From Paenibacillus beijingensis (GTDB lineage: Bacteria > Bacillota > Bacilli > Paenibacillales > Paenibacillaceae), in the NCBI RefSeq assembly GCF_000961095.1, contig NZ_CP011058.1:5410001-5474000 (forward strand): 64,000 nt of DNA, in the 5' to 3' direction. Below, piece by piece: positions 8,630 to 16,359 of the stretch. Both the position numbers and the translations under genes were made by a program. The notes under the pieces are model-generated. The model was not told the DNA's origin, ran no database searches, and saw only the letters and a list, made by a program, of their open reading frames with translations. Position 1 is the stretch's first letter. Each line of letters opens with the position of its first letter.

Positions 8630-9229
8630 TTAAGCGAACGCAGCGGCGCGCTTGTTCTCGTAAGCCGAAATTTCGTCTTCATGCTGAAGCGTCAAGCCGA
8701 TGTCGTCCAGTCCTTGCAGCAAAAACTGGCGGCGGTGCTCATCGAGATCAAACTCGATTTTCAGTCCTTGATTGTCGGTAATTTGCTTGTTTTCCAGATC
8801 GACCGTCAGCTCGTAGCCTTCGGTGGCGGCGGTGCGCTGGAACAGATCTTCAACCTGCTCCTCGCTCAGCTTGATCGGCAGAATGCTGTTCTTGAAGCAG
8901 TTGTTGTAAAAAATGTCGGCGAAGGACGGCGCAATCACCACTTTGAAGCCGTAGTCCAGAATCGCCCACGGCGCGTGCTCGCGCGAGGAGCCGCAGCCGA
9001 AGTTGGCGCGCGAAATCAGGATCGAAGCGCCTTGGTAGCGCGGTTTGTTCGGTTCGAATTCGGGATTGACATTCCCTTGCTCGTCAAAGCGCCATTCGTA
9101 GAACAGAAACTGTCCGAAGCCGCTCCGTTCGATCCGTTTCAGAAATTGTTTCGGGATGATGGCGTCCGTATCGACGTTGACGCGGTCAACGGGAGCTACG
9201 ATCCCGGTATGCTTTTTGAATGGTTCCAT
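8630..9229 (-). CDS. leuD: 3-isopropylmalate dehydratase small subunit
   Basis: This swivelling-domain subunit pairs with LeuC to isomerise 2-isopropylmalate to 3-isopropylmalate in leucine synthesis. At 199 residues it has normal length. Family landmarks include DTDAIIPKQFLK near the N-terminus and the conserved FGCGSSREHAPWAI loop at about residues 76-89, where the Ser-Arg pair contacts substrate. It follows leuC by 51 bases and is cotranscribed. GAGGGG lies about ten bases before the ATG. No leuA or leuB is in the window, so the rest of the leucine pathway is encoded elsewhere. Confidence 0.97.
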   Translation of the reverse strand: MEPFKKHTGIVAPVDRVNVDTDAIIPKQFLKRIERSGFGQFLFYEWRFDEQGNVNPEFEPNKPRYQGASILISRANFGCGSSREHAPWAILDYGFKVVIAPSFADIFYNNCFKNSILPIKLSEEQVEDLFQRTAATEGYELTVDLENKQITDNQGLKIEFDLDEHRRQFLLQGLDDIGLTLQHEDEISAYENKRAAAFA

Positions 9230-9280
9230 GGTCGGTAATCCCCTCTCTGTCTTGAGAAAAAAATCAGAAATTCAGCGGTA

Positions 9281-10702
9281 TTAGTTCGTTACTTCCGTTT
9301 TGATCGTCCAGTCGCGCACGTCGGTAAAGTGCCCTTTGATAGCTGCAGCGGCAGCCATTGCCGGGGATACGAGATGCGTCCGTCCGCCGCGTCCTTGACG
9401 GCCTTCGAAGTTCCGGTTGGAGGTCGATGCGCACCGCTGTCCCGGCTGCAGCACGTCAGGATTCATCGCCAGACACATCGAGCATCCGGCTTCACGCCAT
9501 TCGAAGCCCGCTTCGGTGAAGATGCGGTCGAGACCTTCTTTTTCCGCTTGAATTTTGACGCGTCCGGAACCCGGCACGACAATCGCCGTCACGCGGTCGC
9601 TCACTTTGTAGCCTTTGGCGATTTCGGCAGCCGCGCGCAGGTCTTCGATCCGTCCGTTCGTACAGGAACCGATGAACACGTAGTCGATCGCGATGTCCGT
9701 CATCGGTGTGCCCGGTTTCAGATCCATATACTCCAGCGCTTTCTCAGCCGCTTTGCGCTCGTTCTCGGTCGGCAGATCTTTCGGGTTCGGAACAGCCGAA
9801 GTAATGTCGGTACCCATGCCCGGGCTCGTACCCCACGTTACTTGCGGAATGAGCGAATCAACGTCAAATTCGACAACGGTATCGTACGATGCGCCTTCGT
9901 CGGTCGTCAGTTCGCTCCAAGCGGCAACCGCTTTGTCGTAGTCCGCGCCTTGCGGAGCGTATTCGCGGCCGCGCAAGTAGTTGAAGGTCGTCTCGTCAGG
10001 GGCGATCAGACCGGCGCGGGCGCCGCCTTCGATCGACATGTTGCAGACGGTCATCCGCTCTTCCATCGTCAGGCTGCGGATCGCTTCGCCCGTGTACTCG
10101 AGCACATAGCCGGTTGCGAAGTCGGTGCCGTATTTGGCGATAACGCCGAGAATCATGTCTTTTGCCGTTACGCCCGGCTTGCGGGAGCCGATGAAGCGCA
10201 CTTCCATCGTCTTCGGTTTCGATTGCTGCAGACATTGCGTCGCGAGCACGTGCTCGACTTCGCTCGTTCCGATACCGAATGCAAGCGCGCCGAATGCGCC
10301 GTGCGTTGATGTGTGGCTGTCGCCGCAAACGATCGTTTTGCCCGGCCATGTCAGGCCGATTTCAGGACCCATAACGTGCACGACGCCTTGGTCGATGTTG
10401 TTCAGGTCGAACAGCTTCACGCCGAAATCTTCGCAGTTTTTCGTCAGTGTATCGATTTGCTGCTTGGAAATCGGATCGCTGATGTTGAAGCGGTCTTTCG
10501 TCGGTACGTTGTGGTCCATCGTCGCAAACGTCCGCTCGGGGCGGCGCACTTTGCGGCCCGCCATGCGCAGTCCTTCAAACGCCTGCGGAGACGTTACTTC
10601 ATGGACAAGATGAAGGTCGATGTACAGGATGCTCGGTTTGCCTTCTTCCTGGTGGATAACGTGATTGTCCCAAATCTTTTCAAACAATGTTCTTTTTGTC
10701 AT
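9281..10702 (-). CDS. leuC: 3-isopropylmalate dehydratase large subunit
   Basis: This aconitase-family catalytic subunit carries a [4Fe-4S] cluster. The 473-residue chain has the cluster ligands in GSCTNGRIEDL (about residue 350) and CSMCLAMNPD (about 410), and substrate motifs CGDSHTSTHGAFGA and the C-terminal STSNRNFEGRQG. It is the first gene of leuCD and diverges from a LysR-type regulator gene across 192 bases of palindrome-rich DNA, the usual arrangement for local control by that regulator. A GGGGTGA site lies upstream of the ATG. All key residues are present. Confidence 0.97.
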   Translation of the reverse strand: MTKRTLFEKIWDNHVIHQEEGKPSILYIDLHLVHEVTSPQAFEGLRMAGRKVRRPERTFATMDHNVPTKDRFNISDPISKQQIDTLTKNCEDFGVKLFDLNNIDQGVVHVMGPEIGLTWPGKTIVCGDSHTSTHGAFGALAFGIGTSEVEHVLATQCLQQSKPKTMEVRFIGSRKPGVTAKDMILGVIAKYGTDFATGYVLEYTGEAIRSLTMEERMTVCNMSIEGGARAGLIAPDETTFNYLRGREYAPQGADYDKAVAAWSELTTDEGASYDTVVEFDVDSLIPQVTWGTSPGMGTDITSAVPNPKDLPTENERKAAEKALEYMDLKPGTPMTDIAIDYVFIGSCTNGRIEDLRAAAEIAKGYKVSDRVTAIVVPGSGRVKIQAEKEGLDRIFTEAGFEWREAGCSMCLAMNPDVLQPGQRCASTSNRNFEGRQGRGGRTHLVSPAMAAAAAIKGHFTDVRDWTIKTEVTN

Positions 10703-10795
10703 TATTGTTCACCCCATCGTATCAGTCGGTCTTGATAAGCGTAACCTAATCAGTTGATCAATTATCGCGCTCTTTGTCCTGTTTAAAGGATACCA

Positions 10796-10841
10796 TTGGA
10801 ATGTTCATTGTTCCAAGATATAATATCTATAATAGTTATAG
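10796..10841. promoter_or_regulatory. Palindromes in the leuC/LysR divergent intergenic region
   Basis: Two inverted repeats lie between the divergent starts: TTGGAA-N9-TTCCAA at 10796-10816, and CTATAA-TAG-TTATAG at 10827-10841. A further TTATAG-like half follows at about 10848. AT-rich dyads of this size with a T-N11-A core are typical LysR-family operators, so these are candidate sites for the adjacent regulator. Which one is used, and whether it acts on leuC, is not visible. Confidence 0.5.
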
Positions 10842-10894
10842 GTTTAAGTTATAGCTGGAAAAGGATGAAAATTTCTCCCAAAGGATGAGAAGCA

Positions 10895-11782
10895 ATGGAA
10901 TTGCGTCAATTACAATATGTCATTCAAATCGCCAAGGAAAAAAATTTTTCGCGCGCCGCGGAAAAACTGCATATCGCCCAGCCGTCGCTCAGCCAGCAGC
11001 TGTCCAAGCTGGAGAAGGAAATCGGCGTGCTGCTCGTGCGGCGGACGACCAATTCCGTCGAGCTGACGCATGCCGGGTCCGTATTCGTCGACAAAGCCCA
11101 ATCGATCATCGACAGCGTCGAGCAGCTGAAGCGCGAGATGGAAGATATGGCCCAGATGAGGCGCGGCCGCCTCGTCGTGGGCAGCCTGCCGATTACCGGG
11201 TCGCACATTTTGCCGTATGTGCTGCCGGTGTTTGCCGCCGATTATCCCGAAATCGAAGTCGTGCTCGTTGAGGACACAACCGCAAGGCTTGAACAGCTGA
11301 CCGCCAGCGGCGGAACGGATCTTAGCCTGCTGTCGCTGCCGCTGATCGATACGACGCTTGCATGGGAGCCGCTCATTGAAGAGGAGATTTGCCTCGCCGT
11401 CCCCCCTTCCCACCGGTTTGCGGGACTGGAGGAGCCGATCCGCATCGGCGACCTCGCCGAGGAACCGTTCATTGTCCTCAAAAAAGGACAAGGCTTCCGG
11501 CAAATCGCAATCGATTTGTGCCAAAACGCCGGCTTTTCCCCGCGCATCGTCTTCGAGAGCAGCAATATCGAGACCGTCCAGTCGCTGGTGGCGGCGGGAA
11601 TGGGAATCGCTTTTATCCCGCACATGATCGCGCGCTCCCAGCGCGGCGAATTTACGCCCGTCTACCTTTCGGTCGCCGAACGGCCGTCAAGAACGCTCGT
11701 GATCGCCAGCCGCAAAGGACGCTATTTGTCCAAAGCGGCGGACGCTTTTATCGGAACCTTAAAAAATGTGGTGAAAAGGTAG
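10895..11782 (+). CDS. LysR-family transcriptional regulator
   Basis: This 295-residue regulator begins MELRQLQYVIQIAKEKNFS and has the canonical N-terminal winged helix-turn-helix (AAEKLHIAQPSLSQQLSKLE, about residues 20-39), followed by a linker helix and a substrate-binding domain (about 90-290) containing GRLVVGSLPITGSHILPYVL. The family binds T-N11-A dyads and responds to a small pathway metabolite. Because it diverges from leuC, control of leuCD by a leucine-pathway intermediate is plausible, but this is inferred from position only. AAGGA precedes the ATG by nine bases. It resembles the CysL/CbbR-like subgroup in general layout; I cannot assign an ortholog. Confidence 0.92.
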   Translation: MELRQLQYVIQIAKEKNFSRAAEKLHIAQPSLSQQLSKLEKEIGVLLVRRTTNSVELTHAGSVFVDKAQSIIDSVEQLKREMEDMAQMRRGRLVVGSLPITGSHILPYVLPVFAADYPEIEVVLVEDTTARLEQLTASGGTDLSLLSLPLIDTTLAWEPLIEEEICLAVPPSHRFAGLEEPIRIGDLAEEPFIVLKKGQGFRQIAIDLCQNAGFSPRIVFESSNIETVQSLVAAGMGIAFIPHMIARSQRGEFTPVYLSVAERPSRTLVIASRKGRYLSKAADAFIGTLKNVVKR

Positions 11783-11799
11783 CCGCCGCGGCTGCCTTT
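11775..11799 (+). terminator. Possible terminator at the LysR gene end
   Basis: A near-perfect 10-bp dyad (AAAGGTAGCC, loop GCCGC, GGCTGCCTTT) overlaps the stop codon. There is no long T tract, so activity is uncertain. It may serve both converging genes. Confidence 0.35.
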
Positions 11800-11854
11800 C
11801 CCGCATTAATGCCAGCCGCTTCTTCTTGTGAACCGGCAGCAAGCCTGCATTCAT

Positions 11855-12667
11855 CTAATAAAGCGATGGCCGGCGGTCCTGAAAGACCGGAATCCGTCCG
11901 CGCACTTCGTCGACAAGCGCCAGATCGATTTCGGCCGTCAAAATCGCTTCTTCTTCTCCGCCTTCGGCCAAAATTTCGCCCCACGGATCGATAATGAGGG
12001 AATGTCCGAAAAAGGCGGTGTCGCCGCTCGTTCCGACCCGGTTGCACGCAATGACGTACATCTGGTTCTCGATGGCGCGAGCCGTCAGCAGCGTGCGCCA
12101 GTGGTGAAGGCGGGGATGCGGCCATTCCGCCGGCACGAACAGCAGCTTGGCGCCGTCCAGCGCCAGCCTGCGCGCCAGCTCCGGAAACCGGATGTCGTAG
12201 CAGATCATCAGACCGGCTTCCGCTCCTTCCAGCGACATTTTTCCCGGGGTGTCTCCCGCCTGCAAAAATTTTTCTTCTTCCATTAACCGGAACAGGTGGA
12301 TTTTCGAATACTGCCCGGCTTCCTCGCCTTGACGGTCAAACGTATAGATCGTATTGAACACGTCGGCGCCGCGTTTCTCCGCGATGGATCCGGCTACCAG
12401 ATGAACGCCGTGCTTGCGGCTGAATGCCGACATCATTTCTTTCGTTCTGGCGCCGCCGGCATCGGCCAGCTCCTGAATCCGGTCCAGCGCATAGCCGGTG
12501 TTCCACATTTCCGGAAACACGATTACGTCCGGCTTCACGGGCGCGTTTACCGCCTGCTCCAGCAAGTCCTGCAGCCGGGCAAAATTCGTCTCCGGCTCCC
12601 CGGCCGTTATATTCATTTGCAGCAGCGCGACATTCAGTTTATGCGCGGCTTTATTTTCGTTGCCCAT
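11855..12667 (-). CDS. mtnU: Nitrilase-family omega-amidase of methionine salvage (MtnU type)
   Basis: This 270-residue carbon-nitrogen hydrolase has the Glu-Lys-Cys triad in FPEMWNTGY (about residue 52), YSKIHLF (about 121) and MICYDIRFPE (about 155). In Bacillus, YkrU/MtnU is encoded divergently from the transaminase MtnE and hydrolyses the alpha-ketoglutaramate or ketosuccinamate left when MtnE uses glutamine or asparagine as amino donor. The same pairing occurs here, with mtnE on the opposite strand about 1 kb away, which supports the assignment over other nitrilase subgroups. GGAGG lies seven bases before ATG 12667. The subgroup call rests on context plus family resemblance. Confidence 0.82.
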   Translation of the reverse strand: MGNENKAAHKLNVALLQMNITAGEPETNFARLQDLLEQAVNAPVKPDVIVFPEMWNTGYALDRIQELADAGGARTKEMMSAFSRKHGVHLVAGSIAEKRGADVFNTIYTFDRQGEEAGQYSKIHLFRLMEEEKFLQAGDTPGKMSLEGAEAGLMICYDIRFPELARRLALDGAKLLFVPAEWPHPRLHHWRTLLTARAIENQMYVIACNRVGTSGDTAFFGHSLIIDPWGEILAEGGEEEAILTAEIDLALVDEVRGRIPVFQDRRPSLY

Positions 12668-12775
12668 ATTCCATCCTCCAGCTTAAACGTGTACCGGCCT
12701 TTTCCGCAAGCGGCAGGTGTGGGGCAAGATGCAGCTGTCACTCTGACCGAGCAGTTCTTATTTGCGGTTCAGGGA

Positions 12776-12905
12776 GCGTAGCGGACGGATCGTTCTGGAG
12801 AAGCGTAAGCGTTCGCCTTTGTCCCCGGATTTCTTCGATTGAAACCATAGTTAAAGGAAATCCGGGGACAACAGCGATCGTAAGAATGATCCGTCCGCGC
12901 AGCGG
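12776..12905. repeat. Long palindromic intergenic repeat (copy 1)
   Basis: About 130 bases form a long imperfect inverted repeat inside a 453-base gene-free stretch (12668-13120). Outer arms are GCGGACGGATCGTTCT and its partner AGAATGATCCGTCCGC; inner arms are CCCCGGATTTC (12823-12833) and GAAATCCGGGG (12857-12867), around a 23-base loop. A second copy with the same flanks and diverged inner arms lies at 42431-42557 in the opposite orientation. Compensating changes (CCCCGG/CCGGGG versus CCTTGG/CCAAGG) keep the stem paired. No open frame is present, so this is a non-coding palindromic repeat. Elsewhere in the gap I see only an AT-rich stretch before 13121. Confidence 0.8.
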
Positions 12906-13120
12906 CGACCAACCGCACGTTGGGAGGTTCAACGGGTAAAGCAGTGAGATTGGAGCTTCCTCCCTGCCGCGAAGCGCTTTTAGCCGGATACACGTTTAAG
13001 TTTTTTCCCTAATCATAACCGCTCATGGTCTGCTGTCAAGCAGGGAAGCCTAGTTAAGGAACAAAGACCGCATTCTGCAAGAAGCCATAGAATAAGCCGT
13101 ATATACAAAGGAGAATTCCG

Positions 13121-13567
13121 ATGATCAAACGACTCACTGCCATACTGTTGGCATTGCATCTTGCGCTGCTTGGCGCTGCGGGTGCCGTTTCGGCCGCTTT
13201 CGCCGCGCCGCCGGAGCCGCTCCTGCCGGTGCAAATATTCGACGTCGCCGCCGGGAAAGTCGTCAAGACGCTGGACAACAATGAAGAGTATCAAAACTTT
13301 GCCAAAGGCTGGCTCGCTTCCGTAACCGGACTGGCGCCGCAAGTGCAGCCCGATGAAAAGTGCGGATATGTATTCCGCGTGCCGCTTGCCGCTTCACAAA
13401 CGGTCAAGGTCGACCAGAACGAATTCAACGTTCAGGACGTCTTTTTGTTTTACTGCCCGGACAAACCGCCGGTTCTGCTCGTATTTGACACGAACCGCCG
13501 GCCTTATCTGCTGTCCGTCCAAACCGATCTGGCGCCGTTTCTTTCCAAAGTCGGTCTTAGCCGATAA
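13121..13567 (+). CDS. Small exported protein of unknown function
   Basis: This 148-residue protein has an N-terminal signal peptide (MIKRLTAILLALHLALLGAA, cleavage near AAFAAP) and a compact secreted domain of about 120 residues. Two Cys residues (in KCGYVFR and FYCPDKPP) could form a disulfide. The domain contains VAAGKVVKTLDNNEEYQNFA and ends in LAPFLSKVGLSR. I do not recognise a named family. It lies upstream of mtnE on the same strand with a 93-base gap and is preceded by a clear AAAGGAG site. No link with methionine salvage is visible beyond proximity. Confidence 0.75.
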   Translation: MIKRLTAILLALHLALLGAAGAVSAAFAAPPEPLLPVQIFDVAAGKVVKTLDNNEEYQNFAKGWLASVTGLAPQVQPDEKCGYVFRVPLAASQTVKVDQNEFNVQDVFLFYCPDKPPVLLVFDTNRRPYLLSVQTDLAPFLSKVGLSR

Positions 13568-13672
13568 CGCCAAGCTAACGCTAAGTTTTCCGAGTCGAAT
13601 TCTCGACAACGCGCCCCTTGTCTGCTACAGTAAAAAACAAAAGATAGGCAGATCTGGAGTGTGAAAATAAAG

Positions 13673-14866
13673 ATGGACGCACAGAAAACAAATATCAGCA
13701 TTGAGCCGGCGGAACGGATGACCGGACTTCCGACCCAATTTTTCGCCAAACTGGTCGGCAAAGCGAATGCCCAGGCCGCCAAAGGACGCGATGTCATCAA
13801 CCTTGGGCAAGGCAATCCCGATACGCCGACTCCGCCGCATATCGTGCAGGCGATGCAGGAAGCTTCGGCCAATCCGCTTTATCACCGGTACCCGCCTTTC
13901 AGAGGATTCCCTTTCCTTAAAGAAGCGGTCGCCAAACGTTATTTGGACGATTATGGAGTGAAGCTTGACCCTGAAACCGAAGTCGCGATTCTGTTCGGCG
14001 GCAAAACCGGTCTGATTGAAATAAGCCAGTGCCTGCTCAATCCCGGCGATTTGTGCCTTGTGCCTGACCCGGGCTACCCGGATTACTGGTCGGGCGTCGC
14101 GCTCGCCGGCGGGCGGATGACGTATATGCCGCTATTGGAGAGTAACGGCTTTCTTCCGGATTACAGCTCGGTCTCTCCTGAAGATGCGAAAGCAGCCAAG
14201 CTGATGTTCATTAATTACCCGAACAACCCGACCGGCGCCGTGGCGGACGCTTCCTTTTATGCGGATACCGTCGCTTTTGCCGAGAAAAACAACATTGTCG
14301 TCGCCAGCGATTTCGCATACGGAGCGATCGGTTTCGACGGACGCAAGCCGTTCAGCTTTCTCCAGACTCCGGGCGCAAAAGAAGTGGGTGTGGAATTTTA
14401 CACCCTTTCCAAAACGTACAATATGGCGGGCTGGAGGGTTGGCTTCGCCCTCGGCAATGCGAAGATCATTTCGCTGATCAATCTCATTCAGGACCATTAT
14501 TATTGCAGCCTGTTCGGAGGCATTCAAGAGGCGGCGGCGACGGCGCTTATCGGACCGCAGCAGTGTGTAGCCGAATTGAACGACAAGTACGAGAGCCGCC
14601 GTGAAGCCGTATACGGAGCGCTGTCGGAAATCGGCTGGAAAGCGGCCCGCCCGGGCGGATCGTTCTTCTGCTGGCTGCCCGTGCCGAAGGGCTGGAAATC
14701 GGAGCCGTTTGCAGATACGCTGCTTGAGAAAGCCGATGTCGTCGTTGCTCCTGGAGTCGGCTTCGGTAGCCACGGCGAAGGCTACGTGCGGCTCGGGCTG
14801 CTCAGCGACGAAGCGCGCCTCGTAGAAGCGGTGCAGCGTATCGGCAGGCTCGGGTTATTCGGCTGA
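13673..14866 (+). CDS. mtnE: Methionine-salvage aminotransferase MtnE
   Basis: This PLP-dependent class I/II aminotransferase forms methionine from 4-methylthio-2-oxobutanoate in the last step of the salvage pathway. The chain has about 397 residues. NLGQGNPDTPTPPHIV, the PLP-Lys segment YTLSKTYNMAGWRVGF, and NYPNNPTGA are conserved, and the sequence ends RIGRLGLFG, closely matching B. subtilis MtnE (YkrV) as I recall it. ATG 13673 is preferred because GGAG lies 13 bases upstream; an in-frame GTG at 13661 is only one base from that site. It stands with mtnU and mtnWXB, which supports the substrate assignment. Confidence 0.9.
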   Translation: MDAQKTNISIEPAERMTGLPTQFFAKLVGKANAQAAKGRDVINLGQGNPDTPTPPHIVQAMQEASANPLYHRYPPFRGFPFLKEAVAKRYLDDYGVKLDPETEVAILFGGKTGLIEISQCLLNPGDLCLVPDPGYPDYWSGVALAGGRMTYMPLLESNGFLPDYSSVSPEDAKAAKLMFINYPNNPTGAVADASFYADTVAFAEKNNIVVASDFAYGAIGFDGRKPFSFLQTPGAKEVGVEFYTLSKTYNMAGWRVGFALGNAKIISLINLIQDHYYCSLFGGIQEAAATALIGPQQCVAELNDKYESRREAVYGALSEIGWKAARPGGSFFCWLPVPKGWKSEPFADTLLEKADVVVAPGVGFGSHGEGYVRLGLLSDEARLVEAVQRIGRLGLFG

Positions 14867-14903
14867 TTCGGCGTAAAATAAGACGGCTTAGAGCCGCTTC
14901 CAC

Positions 14904-14933
14904 TTTACAGGCCATGTCAGAACGTGGTATGCT
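14904..14933 (+). promoter_or_regulatory. Sigma-A-type promoter for the T-box/pro operon
   Basis: TTTACA (14904-14909), an 18-base spacer and TATGCT (14928-14933) form a good vegetative promoter. A start near 14940 places the whole T-box leader within the transcript. Confidence 0.65.
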
Positions 14934-14939
14934 GATGGA

Positions 14940-15192
14940 ACAGTTGAACTTCAAAACGTATTGACGGGACCATTAGGCAGTAAGGACGCGCATAGAGAGT
15001 AAATTTCTCGGCTGCAAAAATTTACCGCGTCTCCTGACCGAACCCACCCCTGAACGGCCGGCGATGAGCCGGACAGCGCCTGCTGTTACCAGGCCCCAAG
15101 ACGGATGGCGCGCCACCATGAGCGCCGTCAATAAAGGTGGTACCGCGGAAGCGTCAGACTTTCGTCCTTTTTAGGACGGGAGTCTTTTTATT
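14940..15192 (+). promoter_or_regulatory. T-box riboswitch, proline-type, upstream of proB
   Basis: This leader senses uncharged tRNA and controls read-through into proBA. The T-box itself, AAAGGTGGTACCGCGG, is at 15133-15148, and the terminator hairpin follows at 15156-15185. Stem I is recognisable: the loop-E half AGTA (14979-14982), a GACGCG/CGCGTC stem, an AGAGA bulge, and the distal loop GGCTGCAAA. Opposite AGTA stands GAA followed by CCC then A (15043-15045), so the specifier is most likely the proline codon CCC; shifting by one base gives CCA, also proline. B. subtilis proBA is controlled by a tRNA-Pro T-box, which agrees. Stem boundaries were drawn by eye. Confidence 0.93.
15156..15192 (+). 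terminator. T-box attenuator terminator
   Basis: AGACTTTCGTCCT pairs with AGGACGGGAGTCT, followed by a T-rich tract. It competes with the antiterminator containing the T-box at 15133-15148 and decides transcription into proB. Confidence 0.88.
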
Positions 15193-15216
15193 TTATATCT
15201 GAGGATGTGAGTTCCG

Positions 15217-16320
15217 ATGGCGGAATCCATTGTAGTAAAAATCGGCAGCAGTTCCCTGACGTCCGGAGCCGGCGAAATAAACCGCGAGCGGATCGCGTTT
15301 TACGCGTCCGAGCTCGCCGCACTTCACGCTCTCGGATATCAAGTGCTGCTCGTAACATCGGGGGCGGTTGCGGCGGGCTTCCGCACGATCGGCTACCCTT
15401 CCCGCCCGAAGCATCTTCATGAAAAGCAGGCGGCCGCCGCAGTCGGGCAGGCGCTGCTGATGCAGGCTTATCAGGAGATCTTCGGCGGACACGGAATCGG
15501 TACGGCGCAAATATTGCTGACCCGGCCGGACTTCGCCAGCCGCAGCCGGATGAACAATGCTCTAATGACGATTGAAGAGCTGCTGCATCAGCGGATACTT
15601 CCGATCATCAATGAGAACGACACGGTCGCGACGGACGAGTTGAAATTCGGCGACAACGATATGCTGTCGGCACTGGTGGCCAATCTGGTCAAAGCGCAGC
15701 ACCTGTTTATTCTGACCGATACGGACGGGCTGTATACGGCTAACCCCCGCCATGACCCGAATGCCCGCAAAATCGAGCATGTCGAGCAAATTACGCACGA
15801 TTTGATGCAAATTGCCGGCGGAGCGGGCACGGCGGTCGGCACCGGCGGCATGCGTTCCAAGATTGAAGCGGCGCGCATCGCCATGCGCGGCGGCGTGCCG
15901 GTATTTATCGGCCGTCTCGAGCAGGCGGGCGACCTGCTGCTTGCGCTGCAGGGCTCGGATAAAGGCACTTATTTTCATACCGATCAGCACTCGCTGCCGC
16001 TCAAGAAGCAGTGGCTCGGCTTTCATTCGCTGTCGCAGGGCACAATCGCCGTCGACGACGGCGCCGCCAAAGCGCTGCTCACCGGAGGCAAAAGTCTTCT
16101 TCCCGCCGGCGTACGCTCGGTTGAAGGCGATTTCCACCCCGGCGACGTCGTCGACGTTACGGGCTTAAGCGGCGATCCGATCGGCCGCGGCGTCGTCAAC
16201 TATGCGGCATGGCAAATTCAAGCGGTCGCAGGGCTTTCCACAGAGGAAGTGAAGCGCCGCGTCGAGGTGAACCGGATCGAAGTTATTCATCGCGACGAAT
16301 GGATCACATTAGCCAATTAA
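15217..16320 (+). CDS. proB: Glutamate 5-kinase
   Basis: This enzyme phosphorylates glutamate to gamma-glutamyl phosphate, the first and feedback-controlled step of proline synthesis. It has 367 residues: an amino-acid-kinase domain (about 1-255, with IVVKIGSSSLTSGAGEINRE, NENDTVATDEL and FGDNDMLSALVANLVKA) and a C-terminal PUA domain (about 275-365, with KSLLPAGVRSVEGDFHPGDV). It is the first gene after the proline T-box. The ATG is preceded by GAGG at a somewhat long 12-base spacing; no better start is available because the upstream ATG runs directly into TGA. proA follows after 39 bases. Confidence 0.97.
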   Translation: MAESIVVKIGSSSLTSGAGEINRERIAFYASELAALHALGYQVLLVTSGAVAAGFRTIGYPSRPKHLHEKQAAAAVGQALLMQAYQEIFGGHGIGTAQILLTRPDFASRSRMNNALMTIEELLHQRILPIINENDTVATDELKFGDNDMLSALVANLVKAQHLFILTDTDGLYTANPRHDPNARKIEHVEQITHDLMQIAGGAGTAVGTGGMRSKIEAARIAMRGGVPVFIGRLEQAGDLLLALQGSDKGTYFHTDQHSLPLKKQWLGFHSLSQGTIAVDDGAAKALLTGGKSLLPAGVRSVEGDFHPGDVVDVTGLSGDPIGRGVVNYAAWQIQAVAGLSTEEVKRRVEVNRIEVIHRDEWITLAN

Positions 16321-16359
16321 AGGCAACGATAAAGTGAAACGGAGAGGAGCAACGAACTA

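Noticed and set aside
13568..13672. SAM (S-box) riboswitch before mtnE
   Set aside because: Expected from Bacillus mtn genes, but the 93-base gap is too short and lacks the conserved S-box core; none was seen elsewhere in the window.
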